In this document: positions 26,229 through 34,319 of the stretch, in pieces
Position numbering within the stretch: the first letter of the stretch is position 1
Layout: each line of letters opens with the position of its first letter
Source: CAIKMD01 sp035552195
Lineage (GTDB): Bacteria; Pseudomonadota; Alphaproteobacteria; ATCC43930; CGMCC-115725
Reading direction: 5' to 3'
DNA length: 64,000 bases
Assembly (NCBI GenBank): GCA_035552195.1
Contig: DASZLU010000015.1
Span: 10,912 to 74,911 of the forward strand
The notes under the pieces: generated by a model
What the model was told of the DNA's origin: nothing
The model's input: only the letters and a program-made list of their open reading frames with translations
Database searches by the model: none
Position numbers and translations under genes: made by a program

Positions 26229-27308
26229 TCAGTACGGGTTCACGCGCATCCGGTTGAAGGCCGACAGCGCGGCGGCGTTGCCGCGATTGATGGCGATGCC
26301 GTACCAGTAGGAGGCCTGCCCAACGTCGCGCGGCACGCCGATGCCGTTCTCGAACAACTGGCCGATATACATCGGCGCATAGGGATCGCCCATCAGCGTC
26401 GCTTCCTGCAACATGGTCAACCCTTCGCGATAGTGCCGCTGACCGATTGCCGCATAGCCGTCATTGCGTAGCGCGAGCGCATTGTTCGAGGGGGCTGCGT
26501 GCCGCGTCGGTGGTGTCGCCTTTGCCAATCGACGAGGCGGCGATTTGTGTTCGAGATGCCAGACCGGTTGGTCAGGCGGAGTTGTATCGGTCGCGGCTGG
26601 TGGCGCTTCTTGCGATGGCGAATCTGAAGCGACGGCTGGCGCCGACGGCGTATCGGGTGTTGCGCTGGTGGGTGTGTCCGCGACCGGCGATGGCGGCGCG
26701 GGCGTCGCTGCGCTTGCGCCGGCCGAAGCTGCCGGTTCTGGGGCTGGCGATGACGCCGGTGCTGGTTGCGGAGCCGCCGCCGGAGCGGCGGAGGGCGCCG
26801 GAGGCAGCGCCGCCTGTGCCCAGATCGGGGGCGGGCGGTCCGCTTCATCGGTCGCGGGCGAAGATGCCTTTGGCTTTGGCGCGGCGGGCTGACTCAGCGT
26901 TGTCGCAGGCGCCTGCAGCGCGATCTCCTGGCCATTGAGCGGCCCAGCTTGCTGCGAATAGAGGACTACCGCCGCGAGTACACAAGCGGCCGCAATGCCG
27001 CAAACGCTGTAGAGCCCGATCTTTTGCCGGCGCAAACAATCGACGCAAACCGGAATGCGTTCGATTGTAGAGGTGTTATGCGGTGAAAACACGCCGGGGC
27101 GGGCGCTCGTTGTCCCGCGGGCGGTTCGGAAGATCGGCGGTCCGCCCGAACGCCATTCTCCCGGCGCAGGCCGGGCTACAATTTGGACGCGCTCTTCGCG
27201 ATGACGCACGCGATCCGCCGGCACGAGTTCGTGACACTCGGCGCAGCGGATGACGTGCGTGGTAGCGGCAGATTCGCCGGGTGATGACGATAACCTGCTG
27301 TCAGGCAC
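26229..27308 (-). CDS. Membrane protein with N-terminal zinc-ribbon-like cysteines, Pro/Ala linker and C-terminal Sel1 repeats
   Basis: 359 residues from GTG 27308, preceded by a strong AAGGAGG. Residues 20-95 contain two Cys pairs (CAEC near 22 and CVDC near 88) that could form a zinc ribbon in the cytoplasm. A membrane segment lies near 98-118 (SVCGIAAACVLAAVVLY), followed by about 150 residues of Pro/Ala/Ser-rich linker and a C-terminal Sel1-like module (MLQEATLMGDPYAPMYIGQL; GVPRDVGQASYWY). The layout suggests a protein spanning from cytoplasm to peptidoglycan. Function unknown. It lies near the ParA cassette on the same strand. Confidence 0.72.
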   Translation of the reverse strand: MPDSRLSSSPGESAATTHVIRCAECHELVPADRVRHREERVQIVARPAPGEWRSGGPPIFRTARGTTSARPGVFSPHNTSTIERIPVCVDCLRRQKIGLYSVCGIAAACVLAAVVLYSQQAGPLNGQEIALQAPATTLSQPAAPKPKASSPATDEADRPPPIWAQAALPPAPSAAPAAAPQPAPASSPAPEPAASAGASAATPAPPSPVADTPTSATPDTPSAPAVASDSPSQEAPPAATDTTPPDQPVWHLEHKSPPRRLAKATPPTRHAAPSNNALALRNDGYAAIGQRHYREGLTMLQEATLMGDPYAPMYIGQLFENGIGVPRDVGQASYWYGIAINRGNAAALSAFNRMRVNPY

Positions 27309-27374
27309 GCCTGGCCTCCTTGCGAGGAAGAAGGCGCCGGCGCGACGAAAGTTCCGGTCTTGACCGGTTCAGCT

Positions 27375-28139
27375 TTAGTCAGTGCAGCTTAAATGACAAA
27401 GAACATGACCGCTGACGCCGCTCGCATCGGCGAAAGGCAAAAGCAGCATGTGGTAATTGTGCGGGCCGAGTGTTCCGGCGAAGGTGCGGCGGGTCTCCAT
27501 CGCCTTGCCCAGACGCGCGACTTGGCGCGAGCCCGAAAGCACCCACTCGGTCACTAGGCTGGTGAACTCAATCGCGCCGGTTAGGCGGCTGAGCCGTGTG
27601 ATCTGCGGCATCGCTGCATGATCGGCGCTGTAATTCACCATCACGGTGTCGGGCCAACTGATCGCGATGCGCGTCCGATCGAGATGGGAAAAGAGCGGCA
27701 ACTCACGCCCCGCGCGCAACTCGTCCCAATAGTAGATGAGCGCGTCGCTGCTGCGCAGATCGTCATAAGGAAGCGGCGCGGCGCGCGCGATCTCCGGCGC
27801 GGGCGGCGGCGGTGGCGCTTTTGCTTCGGGCACGGGCGGCGGCTCGGGCGCGAAGTAGGGCTCGGGCAGCGGCGCAGAACGGCGCACGAAGGGCGGCGGC
27901 TCGACAACCGGCGCGACGACGGGCGGCGCCACAACCGGTGCGGCTTGCGGCACCGCGCGCGGCGGCGCCGGCATTTCGCCTGTCAACGGCGGCTTCTTCT
28001 TCTTCAGCTTCTCGGTGAGATCGCCGCGCTTGGCGCTTTTTGCCGCCGCACGGTCGATGCGGCGAATATCGATAAGGCTCAGTGCCGCCGCGTCGGTTCC
28101 GGCCTTCGCGGGGCTGAGGGCAGGATTTGAATCGGTCAT
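27375..28139 (-). CDS. PAS_5-like domain protein, third gene of the ParA cassette
   Basis: 254 residues. The N-terminal half is charged then Pro/Ala-rich (residues 45-115). The C-terminal half resembles the PAS_5 family: IYYWDELRAGRELPLFSHLD, ISWPDTVMVNY, LTGAIEFTSLVTEW and YHMLLLPFADASG. It ends with His/Cys residues (HVLCHLSC). The ATG shares bases with the stop of the upstream RHH gene (ATGA). Possibly a sensory or adaptor partner of the ParA/RHH pair; that is inference from coupling only. Confidence 0.72.
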   Translation of the reverse strand: MTDSNPALSPAKAGTDAAALSLIDIRRIDRAAAKSAKRGDLTEKLKKKKPPLTGEMPAPPRAVPQAAPVVAPPVVAPVVEPPPFVRRSAPLPEPYFAPEPPPVPEAKAPPPPPAPEIARAAPLPYDDLRSSDALIYYWDELRAGRELPLFSHLDRTRIAISWPDTVMVNYSADHAAMPQITRLSRLTGAIEFTSLVTEWVLSGSRQVARLGKAMETRRTFAGTLGPHNYHMLLLPFADASGVSGHVLCHLSCTD

Positions 28140-28579
28140 AGGCTTTCGTTGCGCTGGCAGCAATCGCCACCGGTTGCGCTCTCGCCTTGAATGCAAGGAC
28201 AGGGATCATGAAGGAATGTCGGCATCACGCGCTTCAGATAATGATCGAGCGCATCGATCAAGATTACCTGGCGGCTTTTGCCGAGATGCGCCGAAGCAAG
28301 GCGCAATCGCAACCGCTGCTTGTCGTCGACCCGCAAGGTGATGCGGCTGGACGCGGTGCTGGGCGGCGGAGGCGGCGGAACAAAAGCTTGCGGCGCCGGC
28401 CACGTAACCGGCACCACCGGCTCGGTCGACCGGATGTTGCGCGTATCGTGCGTCGCCGCCGCGCGCATGGCGAAGCCGAGACGCTCGGTCATAGGTTGGG
28501 CAAGGCCGCGGCTTGGCTGCGCATTACCCTTGGTGACGAGGAGAGCGGCGCTAAGCGATGCTACCGGTGCTGATCTCAC
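28136..28579 (-). CDS. Ribbon-helix-helix DNA-binding-like protein with Cys-rich tail, ParA partner
   Basis: 147 residues from GTG 28579, which overlaps the ParA stop (GTGA). An unstructured N-terminal region with a proline run (residues 68-73) precedes a ribbon-helix-helix-like segment at 79-118: RITLRVDDKQRLRLRLA strand and first helix, then KSRQVILIDALDHYLK. The tail has four cysteines (CPC near 127-129 and CC at 140-141). In known ParA systems a small RHH protein (ParG, Omega) is the centromere-binding partner, so this protein may load the ATPase onto DNA. Not in the ParB family. Confidence 0.68.
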   Translation of the reverse strand: MRSAPVASLSAALLVTKGNAQPSRGLAQPMTERLGFAMRAAATHDTRNIRSTEPVVPVTWPAPQAFVPPPPPPSTASSRITLRVDDKQRLRLRLASAHLGKSRQVILIDALDHYLKRVMPTFLHDPCPCIQGESATGGDCCQRNESL

Positions 28580-29259
28580 AGGCTGGCCTCCACGGCGATT
28601 GCGTGCGGCTCCAGCGCGTCGGCCAAAGACGGCCGTGCCTCGCGATTGAGGCGGCGGCTGATGTAATCCCACAGCGTGGCGATCTCTTCGGCGCTACGCG
28701 CTTCGCCCTTGATCTCGCCGACGGTGCGGCCGTCGATCATACTCGCGGCAAAGCCGGTGCGCTGATGCAGGATCACCGGTGCCAGCGTGCCATGCTGCGA
28801 CAGCGCCATCACCGCTTCGTTGGTGATGCGTGCGCGCGGCGTCGCGGCGTTGATGACGAAGATGAGCGGCTTGCCGGCACGCTCGACGAGCTCGACCGTG
28901 GCGCCGGCGGCTCGCAGATCATGCGGGCTCGGTCGCACCGGGATGAGAACGAGATCGCATAGTTCGATGACGTCGCCGATCGTCGCTTCGATCGCCGGCG
29001 GCGTGTCGATGAAAAGCAGCTTCATGCCGAGGTCGCGGAGCTGCTCGACATCCTGCTTCAAGGTTGCTGCCGTGGTGCGGGCGAAGCACGGCGTCTCGGC
29101 TTCGCGTGCGTTCCACCAGGCAGACAGGCTGCCTTGCGGATCGGTGTCGATCAGCGCAACCGGCGACGCGCCCGCCTGCTCGGCCTGAACCGCGAGATGG
29201 CCGGCGAGCGTCGTTTTGCCCGAGCCGCCCTTTTGCGAGGCAATTCCGATAATCTGCAT
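28576..29259 (-). CDS. ParA/Soj-type ATPase
   Basis: 227 residues. Deviant Walker A KGGSGKTT near residue 9 with its signature lysine, LIDTDPQGSLSAWW near 36 (Walker A prime), FIDTPPAI near 83 (Walker B) and the NAATPRARITNEA region. The true start is ATG 29259, preceded by GGAGAGAGAG; upstream frame extension is ignored. It lacks an N-terminal HTH, as in type Ib or chromosomal ParA-like positioning proteins. First gene of a three-gene operon with RHH and PAS-like proteins, joined by 4-base overlaps. Cargo unknown. Confidence 0.88.
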   Translation of the reverse strand: MQIIGIASQKGGSGKTTLAGHLAVQAEQAGASPVALIDTDPQGSLSAWWNAREAETPCFARTTAATLKQDVEQLRDLGMKLLFIDTPPAIEATIGDVIELCDLVLIPVRPSPHDLRAAGATVELVERAGKPLIFVINAATPRARITNEAVMALSQHGTLAPVILHQRTGFAASMIDGRTVGEIKGEARSAEEIATLWDYISRRLNREARPSLADALEPHAIAVEASL

Positions 29260-29477
29260 CACTCTCTCTCCAAAATCGCGTCGATGACGTGGTTCATCGA
29301 CAACAGACGACATTGTCGCTGATGCACGATACGCGACCTTGATGCGCGAGAGATAGGATGATCGCAGCGCTTTTAGCGAAGGATCATGCGAGTTTCGTCG
29401 CGAATTTCGCGCGCAGTCGGAATACTTTGCTTAAGGTTATCGAGGATTAAGCTTGTTACCCGCGAAATCCCCTTGGG

Positions 29478-30443
29478 CTATTTCGTTAGGAATTTTTCGG
29501 TATAAAGCTTCGACATGTCTGGCTCGCTGTCGAGCAGCTTCAACTCGACGAAAGAGCCTTTGAGAACGTCCATCGATTCCTTGTCGAAACGGCAGTCGTT
29601 GACATACATGCCGATGACGAGGTCGTATTCTTTCGACATGACATCTTCGCTGAAGCCGGTGATCTTGGCTTCGATCTTTACCGTCTCGGCCTTGTGGGCA
29701 CGCATATAGGCGACGGTTTCCATCCAGCCGGCGAGGAAGGCACGGACGGCGTCGGGGTTCTTGGCGATGAGGTCGTTCGAGGCAAAGAGCGTGCCCGAGG
29801 CGACATTGCCTTCATAGACCGAAACAGGCGCGAGCAGTCGTCCCTCTTTGGTTTCCTCCATTGCCAGGAAAACCGAGGCGGTGCTGATCGAGGCGTCGAT
29901 CTGGTGTGTTTTGAAGGCGGCCGCGCTCGGCGCGGCGCCGCCGCCGATCGCGATTGTCGTGACCCCGTTCTCGCCCCAGCCTTTCTTGCGCGCCAGCACA
30001 CGGCCCGACCATTCGCTGAACGAGCCGGGGCTCGAGACGCCGATCTTCTTGCCCTTAAGATCGTCGAGCGTCTTGATCGCCGAGTCATAGGGGACGCCGA
30101 TGCCGAGGAACGGCGCCGGCGCGGTGCTTTCGCAGACCGCGATCATTGGCGCGCCTTTGGCGACGAAAGCCATCTCGGTGCCGGCGCCATCGCCGATATC
30201 GATACTGCCGGCGGCGAGGGCCTGCGCCATTTTGCTGCCGCCGGTGAAGTCGACGATCTTCAAATCGAGCCCGTGCTTTTTGAAGACGCCGAGCTCCTCG
30301 CCGATATTGACTGGAATGATGGCGTCGGAGGTCGCATTGGATTTGCCGACGGTGAGGGCGGTGTCGGCGGAGGCGGGCGCCGCCAGTAACAGCGCCAGGC
30401 CGATGACGGCTGACACGGTTCCGTATTGTGGTTTTGCGGTCAT
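29478..30443 (-). CDS. Orphan THI5/SsuA-like periplasmic substrate-binding protein
   Basis: 321 residues. Signal peptide ends near PASA (residue 26). VGKSNATSDAIIPVNIGEELGVFKKHGLDL, AGSIDIGDGAGTEMAFVAKGAPMIAVCES and DLKGKKIGVSSPGS are typical of the family. It resembles the protein encoded at 61332 over its whole length, including the C-terminus DMSKLYTEKFL. No ATPase or permease gene adjoins it, so it either shares a transporter encoded elsewhere or acts as a sensor. A palindrome (30515-30531) lies 70 bases upstream. Confidence 0.87.
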   Translation of the reverse strand: MTAKPQYGTVSAVIGLALLLAAPASADTALTVGKSNATSDAIIPVNIGEELGVFKKHGLDLKIVDFTGGSKMAQALAAGSIDIGDGAGTEMAFVAKGAPMIAVCESTAPAPFLGIGVPYDSAIKTLDDLKGKKIGVSSPGSFSEWSGRVLARKKGWGENGVTTIAIGGGAAPSAAAFKTHQIDASISTASVFLAMEETKEGRLLAPVSVYEGNVASGTLFASNDLIAKNPDAVRAFLAGWMETVAYMRAHKAETVKIEAKITGFSEDVMSKEYDLVIGMYVNDCRFDKESMDVLKGSFVELKLLDSEPDMSKLYTEKFLTK

Positions 30444-30514
30444 CTTGTTCCCCTCCCGTTCGTTGCCTTCTTAGCCGGCGCGATGCCGCGGATTTTAGCC
30501 TAGTTCGCGATTTC

Positions 30515-30531
30515 GTGCGAATGCATCGCAC
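30515..30531. promoter_or_regulatory. Perfect 6-bp dyad GTGCGA-N5-TCGCAC upstream of binding-protein gene
   Basis: GTGCGA-ATGCA-TCGCAC sits about 72 bases upstream of the ATG of the minus-strand binding-protein gene and ahead of the plus-strand small gene at 30595. The arm and spacer lengths fit a site for a dimeric HTH repressor. No regulator gene is adjacent, so this is a suggestion only. Confidence 0.35.
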
Positions 30532-30594
30532 TTTAGGCAAAAGCGTCGTGGCGTCTTGCTAATTGCTGCGCCGGCACGCGCGAAAGAACGCGGA

Positions 30595-30807
30595 ATGCCG
30601 ATGGCGCGGCGGCGCGGCGATCGCGCGGCGATGCGCGAAGATCTGATCGTCTTTCGTGACGGTAACAGCAAGCCGGGGCTCCTCGAAGAGCGCTCGGCCC
30701 TCCAGCGGGCCCTCAATTACAAGAAGCTGCGCGCCGAAGAAGTGCTGGTGCCGCTCGACACGCCGTGGCAGAAACTATGTCGCTTGGGCAAGGTTGAGCC
30801 GGCCTAA
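30595..30807 (+). CDS. Small hypothetical protein
   Basis: 70 residues from ATG 30595: basic N-terminus, then REDLIVFRDGNSKPGLLEERSALQ and LNYKKLRAEEVLVPL. Codon bias is in keeping with neighbours, and it sits 22 bases ahead of the binding-protein gene at 30830. No clear Shine-Dalgarno. I do not recognise a family. It could be a spurious open frame, since nothing else supports it. Confidence 0.4.
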   Translation: MPMARRRGDRAAMREDLIVFRDGNSKPGLLEERSALQRALNYKKLRAEEVLVPLDTPWQKLCRLGKVEPA

Positions 30808-30829
30808 AACAGAAATCGAGGAGCGATCT

Positions 30830-31756
30830 ATGAGATTGCGGCGGCTTATCATATCCGCTCTGATTCTTGCGCTCGCGACCGGCACGGCCGACGCGGCGCA
30901 GAAACTGACGATGAACTTTACGACCGGTGAATCGGCGACAGCGTTCATCGCCAAGGATGAAGGGTTCTTCGCCAAGCACGGGCTGGATGTCGATCTGGTG
31001 CCGGTCACGCAGAATTCGAACGCGCCGGCCGCGCTCGCATCGGGTTCGGTGCAAATCGGCATGATCCAGGTCGCTAATCTGCTGCAGGGCGCCGATAGCG
31101 GGCTCGATTTCGTCGCGCTCGCCGGCGGCGCCGGTAACGAGAAGAACGTGACGAAATTCGCGGTCGTGGTGCGCAGCGGCCTCGACGTGAAGGATGCGAA
31201 GGGCCTTATCGGCAAAAAGGTCGGCGTGCCCGGAATCGGTGCCAGTATCGATATCTTTTTTCGCAATTGGTTACTCAACAACGATGTCGACCCCGGCAAG
31301 GTGTCGATCGCCGAGACCACTTTTCTCGCCATGGCCGACAACATGAAGAACGGCAATGTTGACGCGGTGACGCCGCTCGAGCCGTTCATCACCCGCATCA
31401 CCTCGCAGAAGATCGGCTACGAGCTCTACAATCTGGTCAATATGCTGCCCCGACCGATGATCAATGCGCTGCTTTTCGTCTCAACCCGCGATTGGGCGAC
31501 CGAGAATGCGGCGACGATCCCCGAGCTACGCGCGGCGATTGTCGAGGCCGATACTTTCATCCGCGCGAATCCGGATAAGAGCCGCGCCGCGATCAATAAA
31601 TACACCCAGGTGCCGATGCCGATCCTCGAGAGCCTGCCGGTACCGGCGGTCGATGCCGAGGTGCGCAAGGACGATCTCGATTTCTGGGCCGGGATGATGG
31701 AGCGCCTGCACATGCTCCAGAACAAGCCCGACACGGCAAAGCTGATCTGGAAATAG
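30830..31756 (+). CDS. Orphan THI5/SsuA-like periplasmic substrate-binding protein
   Basis: 308 residues. Strong Shine-Dalgarno GAGGAG 7 bases before the ATG. Signal peptide ends near ADAA (residue 23). KLTMNFTTGESATAFIAKDEGFFAKHGLDV, GSVQIGMIQVANLLQGAD and LIGKKVGVPGIGASIDIFF follow the THI5/SsuA pattern. It diverges from the binding-protein gene at 29478 and has no transporter genes nearby. Sequence similarity to that neighbour is only family-level, so the two probably bind different ligands. Confidence 0.87.
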   Translation: MRLRRLIISALILALATGTADAAQKLTMNFTTGESATAFIAKDEGFFAKHGLDVDLVPVTQNSNAPAALASGSVQIGMIQVANLLQGADSGLDFVALAGGAGNEKNVTKFAVVVRSGLDVKDAKGLIGKKVGVPGIGASIDIFFRNWLLNNDVDPGKVSIAETTFLAMADNMKNGNVDAVTPLEPFITRITSQKIGYELYNLVNMLPRPMINALLFVSTRDWATENAATIPELRAAIVEADTFIRANPDKSRAAINKYTQVPMPILESLPVPAVDAEVRKDDLDFWAGMMERLHMLQNKPDTAKLIWK

Positions 31757-31861
31757 ACGCGGACCTGCCCGCACTTATTTGTCGAAATCCTCCGTGACTT
31801 TCGCGAGAGCGGCGATGCTCTAAGCTATGCTCCGGTTACACCTTGCCGGAAAGTGTTCGCG

Positions 31862-32953
31862 ATGAAAGACCGGAACGAGATCGACGCGCCGCTTGTCCTC
31901 GCCAAAACCGGTTGGGTCTATGCCGGCGGTCACGTCGAGACGATCGACGGGAAACCCTACACCGTCGGCCAGATCTACGCCGAATACATGATCCCGGCCG
32001 AGCGGCGCTCGCCCTATCCGGTAATTATGGTGCATGGCGGTACGATGTCGGGCACCAACTACACCGGCACGCCGGACGGACGCGAAGGCTGGGCGCAGGA
32101 TTTCGCGCGCGCCGGCTACGCGGTCTATGTCGTCGATCAGGTCGGGAAGGGGCGCTCGGCTTATTTCCCGAGCCTCTACGGCCCGAAGGGCGCGACCGAC
32201 ATGTCGAACAACCAGTCGCGCTATGTCGCGCAAGGCAAGTTCAAGCTCTGGCCGCAAGCACATCTGCACACGCAATGGCTGGGCGATGATTCGCTCGACG
32301 CGCCGGCGGTGCAGCAGCTTGTCGCCTCGCAGCTGCCCTCGATCAAGGATTTTCATCGCCAGCAAGAGCTCAACGTTGCGGCGTTGATTGCGCTGATCGA
32401 CAAGATCGGGCCGGCGATGCTGATGGTGCATTCGCAAGCCGGCGCGTTCGGCTGGCCGGTTGCCGATGCGCGGCCCGACAAGGTGAAAGCGCTGCTCGCC
32501 ATCGAGCCGAACGGGCCGCCTTTCTATCCGGTCTCGTTCACCGGCGCGCCCGATTGGTTCCAATACAGCGATACAATGGCGCTGCGTTACGGGCTCACCG
32601 ATCTGCCGCTGACCTACGATCCGCCGGTGAAGGAACCGTCCGAGCTGAAGATTGTGCAGCAAGCGAAAGCCGACGGGCCCGATCTCGTGCGCGGCTATCT
32701 GCAGGCCGAGCCGGCGCGACAGCTTCCCCGTCTCAAGAAGGTGCCGATTCTCGTCGTCACTGCCGAGGCGTCCTATCACGCGCCTTACGATCACTGTACG
32801 GTGAACTATCTACGCCAAGCCGGCGTTGCGCCCTATTGGCTGCAACTCGCCGACCATGGCGTCCACGGCAACAGTCACGTGCTGATGATGGAGAAGAACA
32901 GCAAAGCGATCGCCGATCTCATCGTCGCCTGGACGAACAAGATCGTTTCTTAA
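31862..32953 (+). CDS. Alpha/beta hydrolase (esterase-like)
   Basis: 363 residues. The oxyanion region VIMVHGGTMSG lies near residue 56, the nucleophile elbow MVHSQAGAFG near 191 contains Ser, a catalytic acid candidate follows VTAEAS, and the His is in DHGVHGNSH near 336. This looks like a large esterase-like alpha/beta hydrolase with a lid insertion rich in aromatic residues. ATG 31862 fits a GGAAAG Shine-Dalgarno better than GTG 31853. Cytoplasmic unless a signal was missed. Substrate unknown. Confidence 0.82.
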   Translation: MKDRNEIDAPLVLAKTGWVYAGGHVETIDGKPYTVGQIYAEYMIPAERRSPYPVIMVHGGTMSGTNYTGTPDGREGWAQDFARAGYAVYVVDQVGKGRSAYFPSLYGPKGATDMSNNQSRYVAQGKFKLWPQAHLHTQWLGDDSLDAPAVQQLVASQLPSIKDFHRQQELNVAALIALIDKIGPAMLMVHSQAGAFGWPVADARPDKVKALLAIEPNGPPFYPVSFTGAPDWFQYSDTMALRYGLTDLPLTYDPPVKEPSELKIVQQAKADGPDLVRGYLQAEPARQLPRLKKVPILVVTAEASYHAPYDHCTVNYLRQAGVAPYWLQLADHGVHGNSHVLMMEKNSKAIADLIVAWTNKIVS

Positions 32954-32977
32954 GGGAATTGCGTCCGCCGCTCCTCG

Positions 32978-33232
32978 TTACGGCGAAAGACGACGCCTGG
33001 TCGCATGAGCATCGCCAAGCTCGAGGACGATCGCATCGTTCTCGCAGCCGATATAGCGGCGATCCTGCCACAGCTCGAAGACGCAGGCGCTGTCGATGCG
33101 GTGACGCAGGAAGTCTCGCGCGGTTGTGAGCGCTTCGTCATCGCTTGGGGCAAAGAATTTCGATCGCCAAACGACCCGGCCGTAGCTGTCGAGCAAGTGG
33201 CAGAGATATTCGACCGGTCCCGAATGCTGCAA
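32978..33232 (-). CDS. Small conserved hypothetical protein
   Basis: 84 residues from a TTG start with Shine-Dalgarno GGCGAGG about 6 bases upstream. The sequence EYLCHLLDSYGRVVWRSKFF, a helix DEALTTARDFLRHR, then VFELWQDRRYIGCE matches the pattern of short alphaproteobacterial proteins of strand-helix-strand type. It is preferred over the plus-strand reading frame on the opposite strand (33008-33328), which has no family-like features. Function unknown. Confidence 0.6.
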   Translation of the reverse strand: MQHSGPVEYLCHLLDSYGRVVWRSKFFAPSDDEALTTARDFLRHRIDSACVFELWQDRRYIGCENDAIVLELGDAHATRRRLSP

Positions 33233-33675
33233 ACAATACCTCGCCCAGAAACAATGACTTCCTGGCCTTATGTGAGGTCAAACTCTAAACGTGCGCAAGC
33301 TCTCCTGGCGATGGCGCCGACTACTTAGGGACATTTTTTCCACAGGGTGTTGCACGCGAGTCACACAGGGGAGGTGCGCCGTACGGCCAAGCTTATGCTT
33401 CGGCTCCGGCGGCATTGTGGGCAAGGAAGCTGCGACACCGGGCAGGTCGCCAAGACCTCGCCCGGCATCGACTGGATGGATCGATCAGTGCGGACGCGTC
33501 GCCGGCCCGCCTTCGGGCGAGGACGCGGTCTGGCCCGCGCCCGTGTTGTTTCCGGGATGTCCCGGTGAGGCGGCGATAACGCGACGGAACCGGCGTCATT
33601 GTGTCGGGTTCTTTTTTCATGTCGCTCGATCCAGCTATCCCGATGCGGTCTCGGTTCCGATCCCCGGACGGAAAA
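33233..33675. other. 443-base region without a convincing gene; several stable hairpins
   Basis: No open frame here looks coding. I see an imperfect long hairpin around 33495-33526 (core GCCCG-CCTT-CGGGC), a perfect hairpin CCGGGA-TG-TCCCGG at 33552-33565, and an imperfect AACC...GGTT stem ending at 33610 followed by six T residues (33612-33617). The set could be a structured RNA ending in a terminator on the plus strand, but it matches no RNA family I can recognise. Confidence 0.35.
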
Positions 33676-33867
33676 ATGAGATTGTGTCGGATGGTTGGCG
33701 GCGCGCCAGCAACCCACGCTGTATTCTGTAAACGCCCGAAGAGAGATGGATGGGTGCTGAGCCGCGCTTACGAGAGCCGCGAAGCGGCAATGGAAGCCAT
33801 CGCGACCACCGATGAAGCGTGGGTCATCGATGTCGACTTTGTGATTGTCGAATGCGAACCGGTATAG
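33676..33867 (+). CDS. Small hypothetical protein
   Basis: 63 residues from ATG 33676, which follows GGACGG by 4 bases. MRLCRMVGGAPATHAVFCK, then WVLSRAYESREAAMEAIATT and WVIDVDFVIVECEP give a strand-helix-strand plan like other short proteins in this window. No family recognised. Longer starts at 33601 or 33643 are possible but lack a Shine-Dalgarno. Confidence 0.45.
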   Translation: MRLCRMVGGAPATHAVFCKRPKRDGWVLSRAYESREAAMEAIATTDEAWVIDVDFVIVECEPV

Positions 33868-33909
33868 GCACGCCTCGGCGGGGTGGTGCCTGGCGACATA
33901 GCTCCAGAC

Positions 33910-34134
33910 CTAAGTTTCTTCGTCCGAGTTTTTCTCGGCCAGACCCGCAATCAAACGAAGCAGCGCCGCGCGTTCCGGCGCAGGGGGGCCATTCATAAAG
34001 GCCGCCACGTCGTAATCGGTCTGGCGGCCGCCTGAAGCCGGGTTGGCGACATGTTTGACATAGACGCGATCGGTCTCGACGTCATGTCTCAGGAACCACT
34101 TGTCGCCATAGAGTTCGCGGGTGTTGATCCGCAT
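33910..34134 (-). CDS. Small conserved hypothetical protein
   Basis: 74 residues from ATG 34134, with GGGAG 7 bases upstream. MRINTRELYGDKWFLRHDVE, then VYVKHVANPASGGRQTDYDV, and ALLRLIAGLAEKNSDEE resemble a short protein seen widely in rhizobia-like alphaproteobacteria, of unknown role. Divergent from the cold-shock gene at 34320. Confidence 0.65.
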   Translation of the reverse strand: MRINTRELYGDKWFLRHDVETDRVYVKHVANPASGGRQTDYDVAAFMNGPPAPERAALLRLIAGLAEKNSDEET

Positions 34135-34319
34135 CGGTGTTCTCCCGAGCCGTCGATCCGCCAACCGCGTCCCGTCGAGGGGCGCCGCGTTCAGAGCGCT
34201 CAGTCCCATCTGGAGGTCTTGTCGGCGCCAGGGCACCGTGCAAAAATAATTCTGAGCCCAAAGGACGGTTCCTCCGTTTGATAACAGCACACCCAGCACT
34301 GAGCGGAGACATATCAGCG

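Noticed and set aside
33008..33328. 107-codon plus-strand frame overlapping the small minus gene
   Set aside because: The minus-strand frame has a Shine-Dalgarno and a strand-helix-strand plan typical of small conserved proteins; the plus frame does not.
33393..33620. 75-codon minus-strand frame starting MKKEPDTM
   Set aside because: Its start lies on the complement of the T tract and its body is Arg-rich with no ribosome site; the region looks structured rather than coding.
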